DNA of 64,000 nt from an uncultured Roseibium sp. (GCF_947499295.1 NZ_CANMNP010000019.1:1-64000); one strand, 5' to 3'. Shown: positions 1 through 7,400, numbered from the stretch's first letter. Made by a program: numbers and translations. The notes: generated by a model from the letters alone, not told the origin.

Positions 1-2
1 CC

Positions 3-266
3 ACACGCAGCGCCACACTCAGCGCCACAGACAGCGCCACATACAGCGCCACACGCAGCGCCACACGCAGCGCCACACGCAGCGCCACACTCAGCGCCAC
101 AGACAGCGCCACATACAGCGCCACACGCAGCGCCACACGCAGCGCCACATACAGCGCCACACGCAGCGCCACAGACAGCGCCACACGCAGCGCCACATAC
201 AGCGCCACAGACAGCGCCACATACAGCGCCACACGCAGCGCCACACGCAGCGCCACACGCAGCGCC
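3..266 (+). repeat. 12-bp coding minisatellite, 22 units
   Basis: Twenty-two head-to-tail units of pattern ACA-NNC-AGC-GCC follow one another without interruption. Ten of the twelve positions are invariant; only the first two bases of the second codon vary, giving CGC, CTC, GAC or TAC. In the frame of the downstream gene the units read Thr-X-Ser-Ala with X = R, L, D or Y, in the order RLDYRR RLDYRR YRDRYDYRRR. Units 1-6 and 7-12 are therefore a perfect 72-bp duplication. The array is cut by the window start. Confidence 0.97.
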
Positions 267-971
267 ACAGCCGAAAGCGATGCTGCGCAAGCCTGTAAGG
301 ACTTAGCAGGTCAGCTTGGACTTAATTGTGCCCATCATTGGTACAATGTTTATCAAGGCGGAAATATGTGGGCGGCTTATGACTGCTACCTGACCGCAAG
401 CCGCGATATCTTGGGATTAGAACTGCGAGAACACGAGGGCTACAAGTTTTGGGAACTTGCAGCAATTCATGGCGGCTTTCGTGTCATGCACGAAGAGTTT
501 TGCCTAGTTTCCGACTTCCCCGAAGTTCTTAAGGTTGACGACCAAAACGAACCGCATTGCGAAGACGGCCCCTCTCACAGGTGGCGCGACGGCTGGTCCT
601 TGTATCATTGGCATGGCACGCGCATTCCTGCTGAATGGATTGAGGATAAGAGTTCGCTTACGCCGCAGATTGCACTGACCTGGGACAACGTAGACCAGCG
701 TGCCGCAGCTTGTGAAATTCTGGGTTGGCATCACATCATCAACGCCCTTAACGCGCGTGTGATTGACGAAGATGCTGACCCGCAAATCGGGAGGCTCGTT
801 GAAGTCGACTTGCCAGACCACGGCCCGCAAAAATTCATTCATGCGAAATGCGGCACAGGTCGCGAAGTAGCGGTTATGGCCGATAGCCGCGCAAAAACAA
901 TCATTGAAGCACAGGCGGCATCTTACGGACTAACCGCCGATCAATTCCTAGTGCCGGAAGTCCGTACTTAA
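3..971 (+). CDS. DUF6745-type phage protein with Thr-X-Ser-Ala repeat region (5' end missing)
   Basis: The frame is open from the first bases of the window to the stop at 969-971, so the protein continues upstream of the window. An ATG exists at 366, but the repeat array and the 33 codons after it are in the same frame without a stop, so I treat the repeats as the N-terminal part of the same protein. The C-terminal ~200 residues contain HCEDGPSHRWRDG, LYHWHGTRIPAEWI and a CGTGRE segment, which I recognise as the DUF6745 family found in phages and actinobacterial or proteobacterial genomes. Its function is unknown. Relatives often have Ala-rich four-residue repeats with R, D, Y or W at one position, which matches the array seen here. 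It heads the visible part of the prophage operon; a Shine-Dalgarno for the next gene starts at its stop. Confidence 0.8.
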   Translation, partial: TRSATLSATDSATYSATRSATRSATRSATLSATDSATYSATRSATRSATYSATRSATDSATRSATYSATDSATYSATRSATRSATRSATAESDAAQACKDLAGQLGLNCAHHWYNVYQGGNMWAAYDCYLTASRDILGLELREHEGYKFWELAAIHGGFRVMHEEFCLVSDFPEVLKVDDQNEPHCEDGPSHRWRDGWSLYHWHGTRIPAEWIEDKSSLTPQIALTWDNVDQRAAACEILGWHHIINALNARVIDEDADPQIGRLVEVDLPDHGPQKFIHAKCGTGREVAVMADSRAKTIIEAQAASYGLTADQFLVPEVRT

Positions 972-984
972 GGAGACTTTGAAA

Positions 985-1338
985 ATGAAGACTTTCGAGA
1001 AATGTGCAGCTCAGGGAGATGTCCTCTTTGTCAAAGTGGACAACCTTCCAGACGGTTTGACAGAGCAAAAGCCTAACAAACTGAATGAACTTGTCATCAC
1101 ACACAGCGAAACCGGCCACGATCATGTCATGGTTTTGGACCGGGAACCTGAACCCGCAGTGCGTATGTACAGCGGTGACAATCCACTCATGGCTTGGATT
1201 GAGGTCAATCGTCCAACAAGTTTGGATCATAAACGCGATCACCACACGCATGAAAGCATTCTGTTCCAGCCTGGAATGTATGAAATCCGCCGTCAACAGG
1301 AGCAGACGCCAGAAGGTTGGCGTCGAGTAGCGGACTAA
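985..1338 (+). CDS. Conserved phage hypothetical protein
   Basis: A 117-residue cytosolic protein with no signal peptide or membrane segment. I chose ATG 985 because AGGAGA lies 8 nt upstream; an in-frame TTG at 979 would overlap that site. It has a central SETGHDHV stretch and a C-terminal HTHESILF...PEGWRRVAD segment, rich in histidine and acidic residues. I have seen similar small proteins in alphaproteobacterial prophages without an assigned role. Its stop overlaps the start of a small membrane ORF (TAATG), which suggests translational coupling. Confidence 0.75.
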   Translation: MKTFEKCAAQGDVLFVKVDNLPDGLTEQKPNKLNELVITHSETGHDHVMVLDREPEPAVRMYSGDNPLMAWIEVNRPTSLDHKRDHHTHESILFQPGMYEIRRQQEQTPEGWRRVAD

Positions 1339-1436
1339 TGACCCGCTTTCGCTTTCATCCAACGATTGAAGCTTACGCAGCCTTTGGAATTTCGATGCTA
1401 GCACTCGGTTTCATCATAGGCATCGGAGTTTCGTAG
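1338..1436 (+). CDS. Small single-pass membrane protein (32 aa), predicted
   Basis: ATG at 1338-1340 shares its A with the preceding TAA, and the frame runs to TAG at 1434-1436. The translation starts with a basic, aromatic N-terminus (MTRFRFHP) followed by a hydrophobic stretch of about 20 residues ending GFIIGIGVS, compatible with one transmembrane helix. There is no recognisable family. The coupled start and the hydrophobic pattern favour a real gene, but the length makes chance possible. Confidence 0.45.
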   Translation: MTRFRFHPTIEAYAAFGISMLALGFIIGIGVS

Positions 1437-1529
1437 CTGCGCGGGGCCTCCACTCTAAATCAAAGCAGCTACACGGGCCGGAGTTCGTCCTCCCCGTCTC
1501 CGGCCCAACCAACAACGAAGGATAAGAGA

Positions 1530-1943
1530 ATGAAAAAAGCTCTCCTAGGACTGTTAGCCTTGCCGCTATTGGCCGCATGCCAAGATGACGCGAGAGTTGC
1601 TTCTCATAACATTTCAAAGGCCGCCGATAACTTCGAGATCGTGAGGCGCGTTGTGTTCATGAACTCAATCAATGACAGTTATTTGTTTGAAGTGGTTGGC
1701 CGCTGCTCCATTGAAGATCAAGGCCCTCAGCTTGAAGTCACCTGCAAAGAAGCTCCCTCGGAATATTCCAAACACTTCTTTGGCAAATCCGACAACACGC
1801 CGTACTTGGTCGAACAGCTTGGGACGGTTGATGTGTCGGTCTACCACACACGCATCACTTTCAAGCCGCAGGCCATCATTCCTGACATTGATTTCCGTGG
1901 TGACGCAGATGAACTGATGAAGCGGCGAGACACTTCAGACTGA
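1530..1943 (+). CDS. Phage beta-sandwich lipoprotein
   Basis: A 137-residue protein with a classic lipobox: MKKALLGLLALPLLAAC, cleaved before Cys17. The mature part has the DARVASHNISKAADNFE opening, then VVFMNSI, LEVTCKEAP, HFFGKSDNTPYLVEQL and VSVYHTRITFKP. I recognise this as the family called beta-sandwich lipoprotein in prophages. It may act in the envelope, for example in exclusion of other phages, but no function is shown. GAAGGATAAG lies just upstream of the start. It is separated by about 90 bp from the upstream ORF, so it may have its own signals. Confidence 0.8.
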   Translation: MKKALLGLLALPLLAACQDDARVASHNISKAADNFEIVRRVVFMNSINDSYLFEVVGRCSIEDQGPQLEVTCKEAPSEYSKHFFGKSDNTPYLVEQLGTVDVSVYHTRITFKPQAIIPDIDFRGDADELMKRRDTSD

Positions 1944-2052
1944 CCATAAGGCGGACCTCCCTGGCCGTGCAGCCAGCAACTTAGCCTCTTATCGAGGCCC
2001 TTCTCCAAGCCCTCTCTGAGGTTTTCGATAAGGCGATAGAAGGATGTAGACG

Positions 2053-2211
2053 ATGACATCTCAACAGGTAGAGCAGCAGACAAGAGATCTGATCAAAAAG
2101 ATCGTTCGCGATAATGGCGTGGACGATAAGAGACGGCTCATTTCAAAGCTTCGCGAGGTTTCATTTCAGGCTGAAGTCGCAGCGCAGGAAATCGAAAGGA
2201 TGTCTCTATGA
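2053..2211 (+). CDS. Small phage protein (52 aa), helical
   Basis: ATG 2053 to TGA 2209-2211; its stop overlaps the ATG of the next gene (ATGA at 2208-2211). The product is highly charged and predicted helical (for example KKIVRDNGVDDKRR and EVAAQEIERM), with no cysteines or membrane segment. GAAGGATG lies about 10 nt upstream. It belongs to no family I can name. Tight coupling to the recombination genes suggests an accessory role there. Confidence 0.65.
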   Translation: MTSQQVEQQTRDLIKKIVRDNGVDDKRRLISKLREVSFQAEVAAQEIERMSL

Positions 2212-2927
2212 GCACCGTAGTAAACATTGGGCACAACAACCCGCCTACTCCATTCGATGAGGCAAAAGAGGCTGTCCTATCACTCAAGGAAGAGGCCCAA
2301 CATTGGTTGGATGGGGCTGAGGTTTCCTCTCAAGCTGAGGCAGATGCTATTGCCACGCTCCTAGATATGGCTAGGAAGGCCAAGAAAAAAACTGATGATT
2401 TTCGCAAAGCAGAAGCTAAGCCATTCGATGATGGAAAGAAGGCGGTTCAGGCCAAATTCAAGCCGCTTATCGAAGATTGCGACCGTATCGCTGATGTTTG
2501 CAAAGCTGCCAATCTCCCTTGGCTGAAGAAGCTCGAAGAGCAACGCCGTCAGGAGAAAGAGGCCGCGCGCGCAAAGGCTGCTGAAGAAGCGAGAAAAGCT
2601 CAAGAGGCAATCGCCGCAGCTAATGCTGCTGACCTTGAGGCTCGCGGAGCGGCAGAGCAACAAGTCAAAGCAGCCCAAGAAGCAGAGCGAGAGGCAAAGA
2701 AAGCAGCACAACAAAAAGCTTCCGCAAAAGGCGGGGCTCGGGCGATGGCACTACGCACAGTGTACCGCCATGAAATCGTTGACGCCCGCGAATTTGCTCG
2801 TTGGTGCTGGGTTCATGAAAACGAAACGCTGATGGAGTGCCTAAACAGCATTGCTAAGCGCCGCACAGACCTAAAGTTTCGAGACATGCCCGGTGTAACC
2901 ATCCACGAAGATAAGGTTGCGATATGA
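2208..2927 (+). CDS. Coiled-coil phage protein upstream of Rad52
   Basis: A 239-residue protein that opens MSTVVNIGHNNPPTPFDEA. A long Lys/Glu/Ala-rich helical region (about residues 35-175) includes the heptad-like EEARKAQEAIAAANAADLEA, typical of a coiled coil. The C-terminal ~60 residues form a separate small domain (ALRTVYRHEIVDAREFARW ... DLKFRDMPGVTI). I recognise the arrangement from phage recombination modules, where such a protein precedes an annealing protein, but no biochemical role is established. It overlaps both neighbours by 4 nt (ATGA). Confidence 0.7.
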   Translation: MSTVVNIGHNNPPTPFDEAKEAVLSLKEEAQHWLDGAEVSSQAEADAIATLLDMARKAKKKTDDFRKAEAKPFDDGKKAVQAKFKPLIEDCDRIADVCKAANLPWLKKLEEQRRQEKEAARAKAAEEARKAQEAIAAANAADLEARGAAEQQVKAAQEAEREAKKAAQQKASAKGGARAMALRTVYRHEIVDAREFARWCWVHENETLMECLNSIAKRRTDLKFRDMPGVTIHEDKVAI

Positions 2928-3547
2928 GCTTTTCGAAAGAACAAACGTCAGAGCTTCAGAAGAAGCTGGACCCGGCCCATGTCAAGCCGCCAGCACCCGG
3001 TAAGTATGGCAACTATATCGAAGGATGGCACGCAATTGCTGAAGCGAACCGCATCTTTGGTTTCGATGGTTGGTCATACAGCGTAAAATCTGTCTCTGAG
3101 ACAAATTGCCTAGAAAAACAAGATGGCAAATGGGCAGTTGGCTATATCGCTGTTGTTTCTGTCACCGCTGGCGGTGTCACTCGTGAAGACGCAGGGCACG
3201 GCCAAGGGCACGGAAAGTCGCTCGGTGATGCATATGACAGCGCCATCAAAGAAGCTGTAACCGATGGCCTGAAGCGTGCTCTTCGCTCATTTGGTAACCC
3301 GTTCGGCCTAGCCCTCTATGATAAATCTCACGCGAATGTAGGCGTTGATATCGATTGGGCAACAGAGCGCGACGACCTCACTCGCATGATCCAAGGTTGT
3401 CAGAATTTAGACGATCTAGTTGACCTCTGGAAAACACAGCGCTTCCAGCACTTCTTACATCAAGCGCCAGAGGAATTCTCTTCGCCCGTCATCCAGATCA
3501 AGGACCGGCAGAAACAGACAATCCAGCAGGTGGATCAGGCGGCATGA
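2924..3547 (+). CDS. Rad52/22-family single-strand annealing protein
   Basis: A 207-residue protein of the Rad52/Rad22 type of phage recombinases, which anneal complementary single strands during phage recombination. Residues ~20-150 hold the conserved core: YIEGWHAIAEANRIFGFDGW, then the beta strands with VSVTAGGVTREDAGHGQG, then the helix AYDSAIKEAVTDGLKRALRSFG and NPFGLALYDK. These are hallmark Rad52 segments. The C-terminus is variable and acidic. It is coupled by ATGA to the upstream coiled-coil gene and by 4 nt to the downstream HNH gene. Family call is confident; activity is inferred from the family. Confidence 0.9.
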   Translation: MSFSKEQTSELQKKLDPAHVKPPAPGKYGNYIEGWHAIAEANRIFGFDGWSYSVKSVSETNCLEKQDGKWAVGYIAVVSVTAGGVTREDAGHGQGHGKSLGDAYDSAIKEAVTDGLKRALRSFGNPFGLALYDKSHANVGVDIDWATERDDLTRMIQGCQNLDDLVDLWKTQRFQHFLHQAPEEFSSPVIQIKDRQKQTIQQVDQAA

Positions 3548-4083
3548 AAGATCTTACCCAAGCCATGGCGAAGCAATTGCTTTCGTATGATGCAGATACC
3601 GGAAAATTCACATGGAAAAACCGGGAGCGGCAACACTTCAAATCTGAGCGAGATTGGAAGATATGGAACACGAAAAATGCTGGAAAAGAAGCTTTCACCG
3701 CAAAAGATGCAAAGGGCTATTCGGTCGGCAGGATCTTTGGCCGTGCGTGTAAGGCTCATCGCATTGCTTGGCTCATGACGCATGGTTGCCACCCTGATGT
3801 GATCGACCACATCAACGGTGACCCAGCAGATAACCGCGCGCAAAATCTACGCAATGTTTCTCACAAAGCGAATGGTCGAAACACAAAACTCTCAGCCAAT
3901 AATTCTTCTGGAATCAATGGGGTTTTTTGGGACAAAAAACGTCAGCAATGGGAAGCAAAAATTAAGGTCGATGGCCGTAGTAAGCATCTCGGCTATTTCA
4001 AATCCAAAGAAGACGCTAAGGCAATTCGCAGCCGAGCAGACAATAAATTCGGCTTCCATGAAAACCATGGAGGCGTCCGTTAA
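3544..4083 (+). CDS. HNH homing-type endonuclease with AP2 DNA-binding domain
   Basis: A 179-residue protein with an HNH domain at about residues 75-120, showing AHRIAW, then VIDHINGDPADNRAQNLR and NGRNTK, the pattern of group I homing HNH nucleases. It is followed by an AP2-like DNA-binding domain (SGINGVFWDKKRQQWEAKI, then HLGYFKSKEDA). Such genes are selfish elements that spread between phage genomes. It sits exactly between the Rad52 and the next phage gene, with overlaps on both sides (4 nt upstream, 1 nt downstream), so its insertion did not disturb the operon. Confidence 0.88.
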   Translation: MKDLTQAMAKQLLSYDADTGKFTWKNRERQHFKSERDWKIWNTKNAGKEAFTAKDAKGYSVGRIFGRACKAHRIAWLMTHGCHPDVIDHINGDPADNRAQNLRNVSHKANGRNTKLSANNSSGINGVFWDKKRQQWEAKIKVDGRSKHLGYFKSKEDAKAIRSRADNKFGFHENHGGVR

Positions 4084-4490
4084 TGGCCGAACCATTTATT
4101 TTTGATTGGGATGGACGCGCACTAGTACCAGCCACCCCATTTGATTTCGAGCGGTGCCAATTGTTCAAGGTGGGGCAGCGATTGAAGGCGGATCGCCTGG
4201 TCAAGCCACGCTCTCTTCCGTCGCAACGAAAGTATTGGGTTTCACTTTCCGAGTTTGTCGCAGCGACGGAGTGCGTTCCTACGTCCAGTCACCTGCACAA
4301 CCTGATCAAGATGAAAACCGGCTACGTCACACCCGCCGCAATGCCTGACGGTTCCTTGTACTGGATACCGGATTCCACTGCGTTCGACAAAATGGGGCAG
4401 TCTGAATTCAACGAGTTCGTGTCTAAGGCGGATAAGTGGTGCTTGGAAACGTTTGGCGCGCCCCTTCTCGCTGCACAGGAGGCCGCATAA
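4083..4490 (+). CDS. Phage protein, possibly DUF1367-like
   Basis: A 135-residue protein with LPSQRKYWVSLSEFVAATE, LHNLIKMKTGYV and DSTAFDKMGQSEFNEF segments. The order (a short N-terminal part, a helical LHxLIKxKxG block, then a D-S-x-x-F-x-x-M block near the C-terminus) resembles the DUF1367 group of phage proteins found near NinB/NinX-type genes, but I cannot confirm that. No catalytic motif is evident. The start overlaps the HNH stop (TAATG) and the stop overlaps the methyltransferase start. Confidence 0.6.
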   Translation: MAEPFIFDWDGRALVPATPFDFERCQLFKVGQRLKADRLVKPRSLPSQRKYWVSLSEFVAATECVPTSSHLHNLIKMKTGYVTPAAMPDGSLYWIPDSTAFDKMGQSEFNEFVSKADKWCLETFGAPLLAAQEAA

Positions 4491-4954
4491 TGCGAGGGTA
4501 TTCAGCAATTGGCCTTGTTCGCCCTAAAACCTCAGTCAACGTTGGCTCCGTGCTTCGCGCCGCGCAAATATATGAGGCTGGCCTCGTAGTCGTTCAGGGT
4601 GCTCGTTGTGAAATCCGAAGCTCAACAGACACCATGAAGGCATACCGGCACCTCCCAGTGCAGCGTACAGAGGATTTGCACAACGCAATTCCATTTGACT
4701 GTGTGCCTGTTGGTATCGATCTGGTCGAGGGTGCCGAAAGTCTATTCTCTTTCCAGCACCCGCAACGAGCGTTTTATGTGTTCGGTCCCGAAGACGGTAC
4801 GCTTGGGAAAGCTCACCTAAATTGGTGCAAGCATCGCGTAATGGTCCCGACGAAAGGTTGCATGAACCTAGCGGCGACTGTGAATGTTGTCTTGTACGAT
4901 AGGGCGATGAAGGCTGACAGAATGGCCCGTGGGCAAAAGTGGAGCGCCGCCTAA
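4490..4954 (+). CDS. SpoU/TrmH-type RNA 2'-O-methyltransferase, phage-borne
   Basis: A 154-residue protein with the three SPOUT motifs. Motif 1 is KTSVNVGSVLRAA near the N-terminus, motif 2 is AFYVFGPEDGTLG, and motif 3 is KGCMNLAATVNVVLYDR at the C-terminus, which forms the SAM-binding knot. TrmH-type enzymes transfer a methyl group to a ribose 2'-OH in tRNA or rRNA. At about 150 residues this is the catalytic core without an extra RNA-binding domain, like TrmL. I use ATG 4490, which overlaps the upstream TAA; an in-frame GTG 54 nt earlier lies inside the previous gene. The RNA target is unknown. Confidence 0.85.
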   Translation: MRGYSAIGLVRPKTSVNVGSVLRAAQIYEAGLVVVQGARCEIRSSTDTMKAYRHLPVQRTEDLHNAIPFDCVPVGIDLVEGAESLFSFQHPQRAFYVFGPEDGTLGKAHLNWCKHRVMVPTKGCMNLAATVNVVLYDRAMKADRMARGQKWSAA

Positions 4955-5292
4955 TGCCCCGCCTAGAATTTACCCGCAAGACACGCGCTAAAGCCTTCGA
5001 ACGTGCTTCAGGACGTTGTGAGAAGTGCTCAGCCAAACTCAAGACCGGTGAAGCAGAGTATGACCACATACTCCCAGCAGAACTGGAAGGAGATAACGAC
5101 CTGCAGAATTGTCAGGTTTTATGCCGCATATGCCATCGCGAGAAAACAACACGTGATGTCCAAGGCATTCGGAAAGCAGACAGGCAGAGAGACAGCTTTT
5201 CAGGCGCGAAAAAACCGAAAGGTCGTCCACTCCCTGGAAGCCGAAACTCTAAATTCAAACGCAAGATGGATGGAACAGTGGTGCCGAGATGA
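4954..5292 (+). CDS. HNH nuclease, small phage type
   Basis: A 112-residue protein with two zinc-binding Cys pairs, CEKCSAKL and CRICHREKT, framing the YDHILPAELEGDNDLQNCQVLC core. D-H in YDHILP and the N and H residues of NCQVLCRICH fit the HNH catalytic pattern. The C-terminus is basic (KPKGRPLPGSRNSKFKRK). Small nucleases of this type nick or cut DNA and in phages can serve packaging, recombination or mobility. ATG 4954 overlaps the preceding stop (TAATG), and its own stop overlaps the next ATG. Confidence 0.85.
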   Translation: MPRLEFTRKTRAKAFERASGRCEKCSAKLKTGEAEYDHILPAELEGDNDLQNCQVLCRICHREKTTRDVQGIRKADRQRDSFSGAKKPKGRPLPGSRNSKFKRKMDGTVVPR

Positions 5293-5561
5293 TGTTCGAT
5301 AACGACGGGCTAAAGGCAGCGGTTGCCGCTTCATACACAAAGGCTGATGAGCCTGACTGTATCGTGGCCGCCATCCAAGCCTACCTCAAGGCCACTAACA
5401 GTGTGATTGTGCCAGTAAACCCTACCAGCGAGATGGCGGAGCAGTCATATGATGCCGTCGCAAATTTTGAAGGAAGCGGATCGAAACACGAAGCGATCTA
5501 CCGCGCCATGATCCAAGCCGCCCAAGAACCGGAAACCCAAGTTTCCAATACCGCCACTTAG
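5289..5561 (+). CDS. Hypothetical phage protein (90 aa)
   Basis: A 90-residue acidic protein, ATGA-coupled to the HNH gene (ATG 5289, with a second ATG at 5292). It is mostly helical, with AAVAASYTKADEPDCIVAAI and HEAIYRAMIQAA segments, and ends in a polar tail. No family is recognised. It is followed by a 32-bp gap containing GAGGA before the next small gene. Confidence 0.6.
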   Translation: MMFDNDGLKAAVAASYTKADEPDCIVAAIQAYLKATNSVIVPVNPTSEMAEQSYDAVANFEGSGSKHEAIYRAMIQAAQEPETQVSNTAT

Positions 5562-5593
5562 TGTAAAGCAGAAGGTACAAGAGGACTTGTAAA

Positions 5594-5761
5594 ATGGGAG
5601 CTGCGCAGACCTTCAAGAAAAGCGATGTTGAGCGCGCCATTAAGGCAGCGAATGACGCTGGTTTTCCTGTTGATAGCGTGGAGATAACCAAAGAAGGCAC
5701 GATCCGCCTTCTCACAAAGCGCGACGAAAAGGTTGAACCGGACCAGGACTTTGACTTTTAA
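5594..5761 (+). CDS. Small protein (55 aa) preceding the integrase
   Basis: ATG 5594 to TAA 5759-5761; the TAA overlaps the integrase ATG by one base. GAGGACTTG lies 5-12 nt upstream as a ribosome site. The product has an N-terminal amphipathic helix (KKSDVERAIKAANDAGF), then a strand pair (DSVEITKEGTIRLLT) and an acidic tail ending in EPDQDFDF. Small proteins of this form often sit immediately before rhizobial-type prophage integrases and may help excision or simply be coupled to it. No helix-turn-helix is obvious. Confidence 0.7.
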   Translation: MGAAQTFKKSDVERAIKAANDAGFPVDSVEITKEGTIRLLTKRDEKVEPDQDFDF

Positions 5762-6801
5762 TGTCCAACATGCCGAAACGTCGCCTGCCCCATTTGTCAC
5801 GTGAGAAGTCCCGCCATGGTCGGGCAAAATGGTTTTTCCGGGTTGGCAAAGGGCCAAGGTTACGGCTTCCAGACGAATACGACACGTCACCCGACTCGGA
5901 ATTTATGAAGGCGTACAAGGCTGCTCTGAATGGTCAAAAGCCAGAGGTGAAGCCGAAGTCTCGCCACAGCCAAAACACTCTTGGCTGGCTCTTTGACATG
6001 TATCAACAAAGTGCAAAATTCCAGTCCTTGGCGGATGGAACACAGCGAGCCCGTGCGAACATCATAAAGGGCATCGTTGCGAAAACCGGACATATCCGCC
6101 TAGCGAATGTAACGGAAAAGAAAATCCGCCAAGGACGGGAATCTAAGGCATCGACGCCAGAGGCCGCGAACAACTTTCTGAAAACGATGAAGGCTGCGTT
6201 CGCCTGGGGCGTTGATTCTGGCCTGATCGATGATGATCCGGCTCGAAATGTAAAAAAGATCCAGACCAAGACAGATGGATTTGAGCCTTGGACGGAAGAA
6301 GATATCGCGAAGTTTGAAGTCAGGCACGCACTTGGCACGCGTCAGCGGTTGGCACTTGATATTTTCCTCTGCACCAGCTTTCGCCGTAAGGACGGCCACC
6401 TGCTCGGAAAGCAGCACGTCAAAGACGGCATCATTCGTTACCGCACATCTAAGCAAGGGGTTTGGGTAGAAATGCCCCTGCTCCCGCGCCTACAGCAGTC
6501 TATCGAAGCAACCGAAACAGGCGACCTAACTTTTTTGATTACTGAAAAGGGAAAGCCTTTTGCAAGCGCCGCCAGCCTTGGAACCTCGTTTCGCAAGTGG
6601 TGTGATGAGGCCGATGTGAGCAAGAGCATTCACGGAATTCGGAAATTCAATGCAGAGGTCGTTGCCGAGGGCGGCGCTACTGAACATGAGATGATGGCGC
6701 TCTTCGGATGGCAAACAGCCGACATGGCGTCGCTGTACGCAAAGAAGGCGAATCGCGGGAAGCTTGCCCGTCGCAGCGCCCACCTTCTGGACCGAAAATA
6801 G
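5761..6801 (+). CDS. int: Tyrosine recombinase (phage integrase)
   Basis: A 346-residue site-specific recombinase. The N-terminal ~60 residues are an arm-type DNA-binding segment, residues ~70-165 a SAM-like core-binding domain, and residues ~175-340 the catalytic domain. Visible catalytic residues are R208 (SFRRKDG), K231 (SKQG), H291 and R294 (HGIRK), W317 in place of the second His (LFGW) and the nucleophile Y326 (SLYAKK). His-to-Trp at that place is common and functional. The gene is coupled to the small upstream gene and ends 81 bp from tRNA-Arg, in the usual orientation for an element inserted into a tRNA 3' end. Confidence 0.93.
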   Translation: MSNMPKRRLPHLSREKSRHGRAKWFFRVGKGPRLRLPDEYDTSPDSEFMKAYKAALNGQKPEVKPKSRHSQNTLGWLFDMYQQSAKFQSLADGTQRARANIIKGIVAKTGHIRLANVTEKKIRQGRESKASTPEAANNFLKTMKAAFAWGVDSGLIDDDPARNVKKIQTKTDGFEPWTEEDIAKFEVRHALGTRQRLALDIFLCTSFRRKDGHLLGKQHVKDGIIRYRTSKQGVWVEMPLLPRLQQSIEATETGDLTFLITEKGKPFASAASLGTSFRKWCDEADVSKSIHGIRKFNAEVVAEGGATEHEMMALFGWQTADMASLYAKKANRGKLARRSAHLLDRK

Positions 6802-6806
6802 AACAT

Positions 6807-6840
6807 TTTCCCCGCACCTTGAAAGTTAGGTGCGGGGAAA
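6807..6840 (+). terminator. 13-bp stem-loop after the integrase
   Basis: TTTCCCCGCACCT (6807-6819) pairs perfectly with AGGTGCGGGGAAA (6828-6840) around an 8-nt loop. It lies just after the integrase stop. There is no long T-run downstream (TTATC), so it may terminate weakly, protect the 3' end or belong to the att region. Confidence 0.5.
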
Positions 6841-6882
6841 TTATCTATAAGTAACTGACAAATATCAACAAAAGGAGGAGGG

Positions 6883-6959
6883 TGGCGACCCCGGCAGGAT
6901 TCGAACCTGCGACCATTCGCTTAGAAGGCGAGCGCTCTATCCAGCTGAGCTACGGGGCC
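6883..6959 (-). tRNA. tRNA-Arg (anticodon TCT), insertion target
   Basis: The reverse strand reads a full 77-nt cloverleaf starting GGCCCCG and ending CGGGGTC-G-CCA, with the CCA encoded. The D arm is GCTC/GAGC, the T arm GCAGG-TTCGAAT-CCTGC and the anticodon loop CTTCTAA, giving TCT. The anticodon stem CTCGC/GCGAA pairs at four of five positions, with a C27-A43 mismatch. The 3' half faces the integrase, so it is probably the half restored by the element. Confidence 0.95.
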
Positions 6960-7094
6960 ATGTTACCTGTTCTGTTGCAGCTGATAATTCACTGTGCGAC
7001 TGAAAACAACGTCGGAATTGAATAGGCATGGCCAATTTCAACAAACAATCCGGAACTAGGCTACATCAACCCATGTCCAGAAGCTTGTGATACC

Positions 7095-7400
7095 TCAATG
7101 CGTCCAGGGAGCTACCCGGTTGAATTTGAAATTGTCTGAATAGGCAGCGCCACGCACTTTGCGCTCTTGAGCTTTCTCCACCCGATATGGAATTCCATGA
7201 CGTTTGGCGTAAGCAACGGCTTCTTCCTGGCTCTCAAAATAGAGCCGGATCTGCTGTTTCATGTCAGATGAAGAAGTATAGCCCATAAGCGGCTCTACAG
7301 ATTTGGCGGCTTCCGGCTCATAGTCCAGCACCCAACGATGGGTCTTTGCCTTGCCCGATTGCATGGCGGTTTTCGCCGGACGGTAGATGCGCGCAACCAT
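7095..7400 (-). CDS. NDUFS4-like accessory subunit of respiratory complex I
   Basis: A 101-residue protein of the ETC complex I subunit family (18 kDa/NDUFS4 type). It shows the conserved opening MVARIYRPAKTAMQSGKAKT, the central PLMGYTSSSDMKQQIRLYF and the C-terminal YSDNFKFNRVAPWTH. In alphaproteobacteria and mitochondria this small subunit attaches to the NADH-oxidising arm of complex I at the inner face of the membrane and is encoded apart from the nuo operon. Length is complete for the bacterial family. It is transcribed away from tRNA-Pro and toward tRNA-Arg, as a single gene. Confidence 0.93.
   Translation of the reverse strand: MVARIYRPAKTAMQSGKAKTHRWVLDYEPEAAKSVEPLMGYTSSSDMKQQIRLYFESQEEAVAYAKRHGIPYRVEKAQERKVRGAAYSDNFKFNRVAPWTH

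Larger units (their letters stand above)
1..6882 (+). mobile_element. Integrase-proximal end of a prophage or integrative element
   Basis: Fourteen consecutive + strand genes, most with 1-4 nt stop/start overlaps, end in a tyrosine integrase that lies 81 bp from the 3' end of a tRNA-Arg gene. The content (DUF6745-type protein, phage lipoprotein, Rad52-type protein, HNH nucleases, integrase) is typical of the early or recombination module of rhizobial and marine alphaproteobacterial prophages. The left end is outside the window, so no structural genes and no second att copy are visible. Whether it is a complete phage, a remnant or another integrative element cannot be decided here. Confidence 0.85.

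Noticed and set aside
1..266. Array could be a CRISPR
   Set aside because: Units are 12 bp and contiguous with no spacers; they are in frame with a protein.
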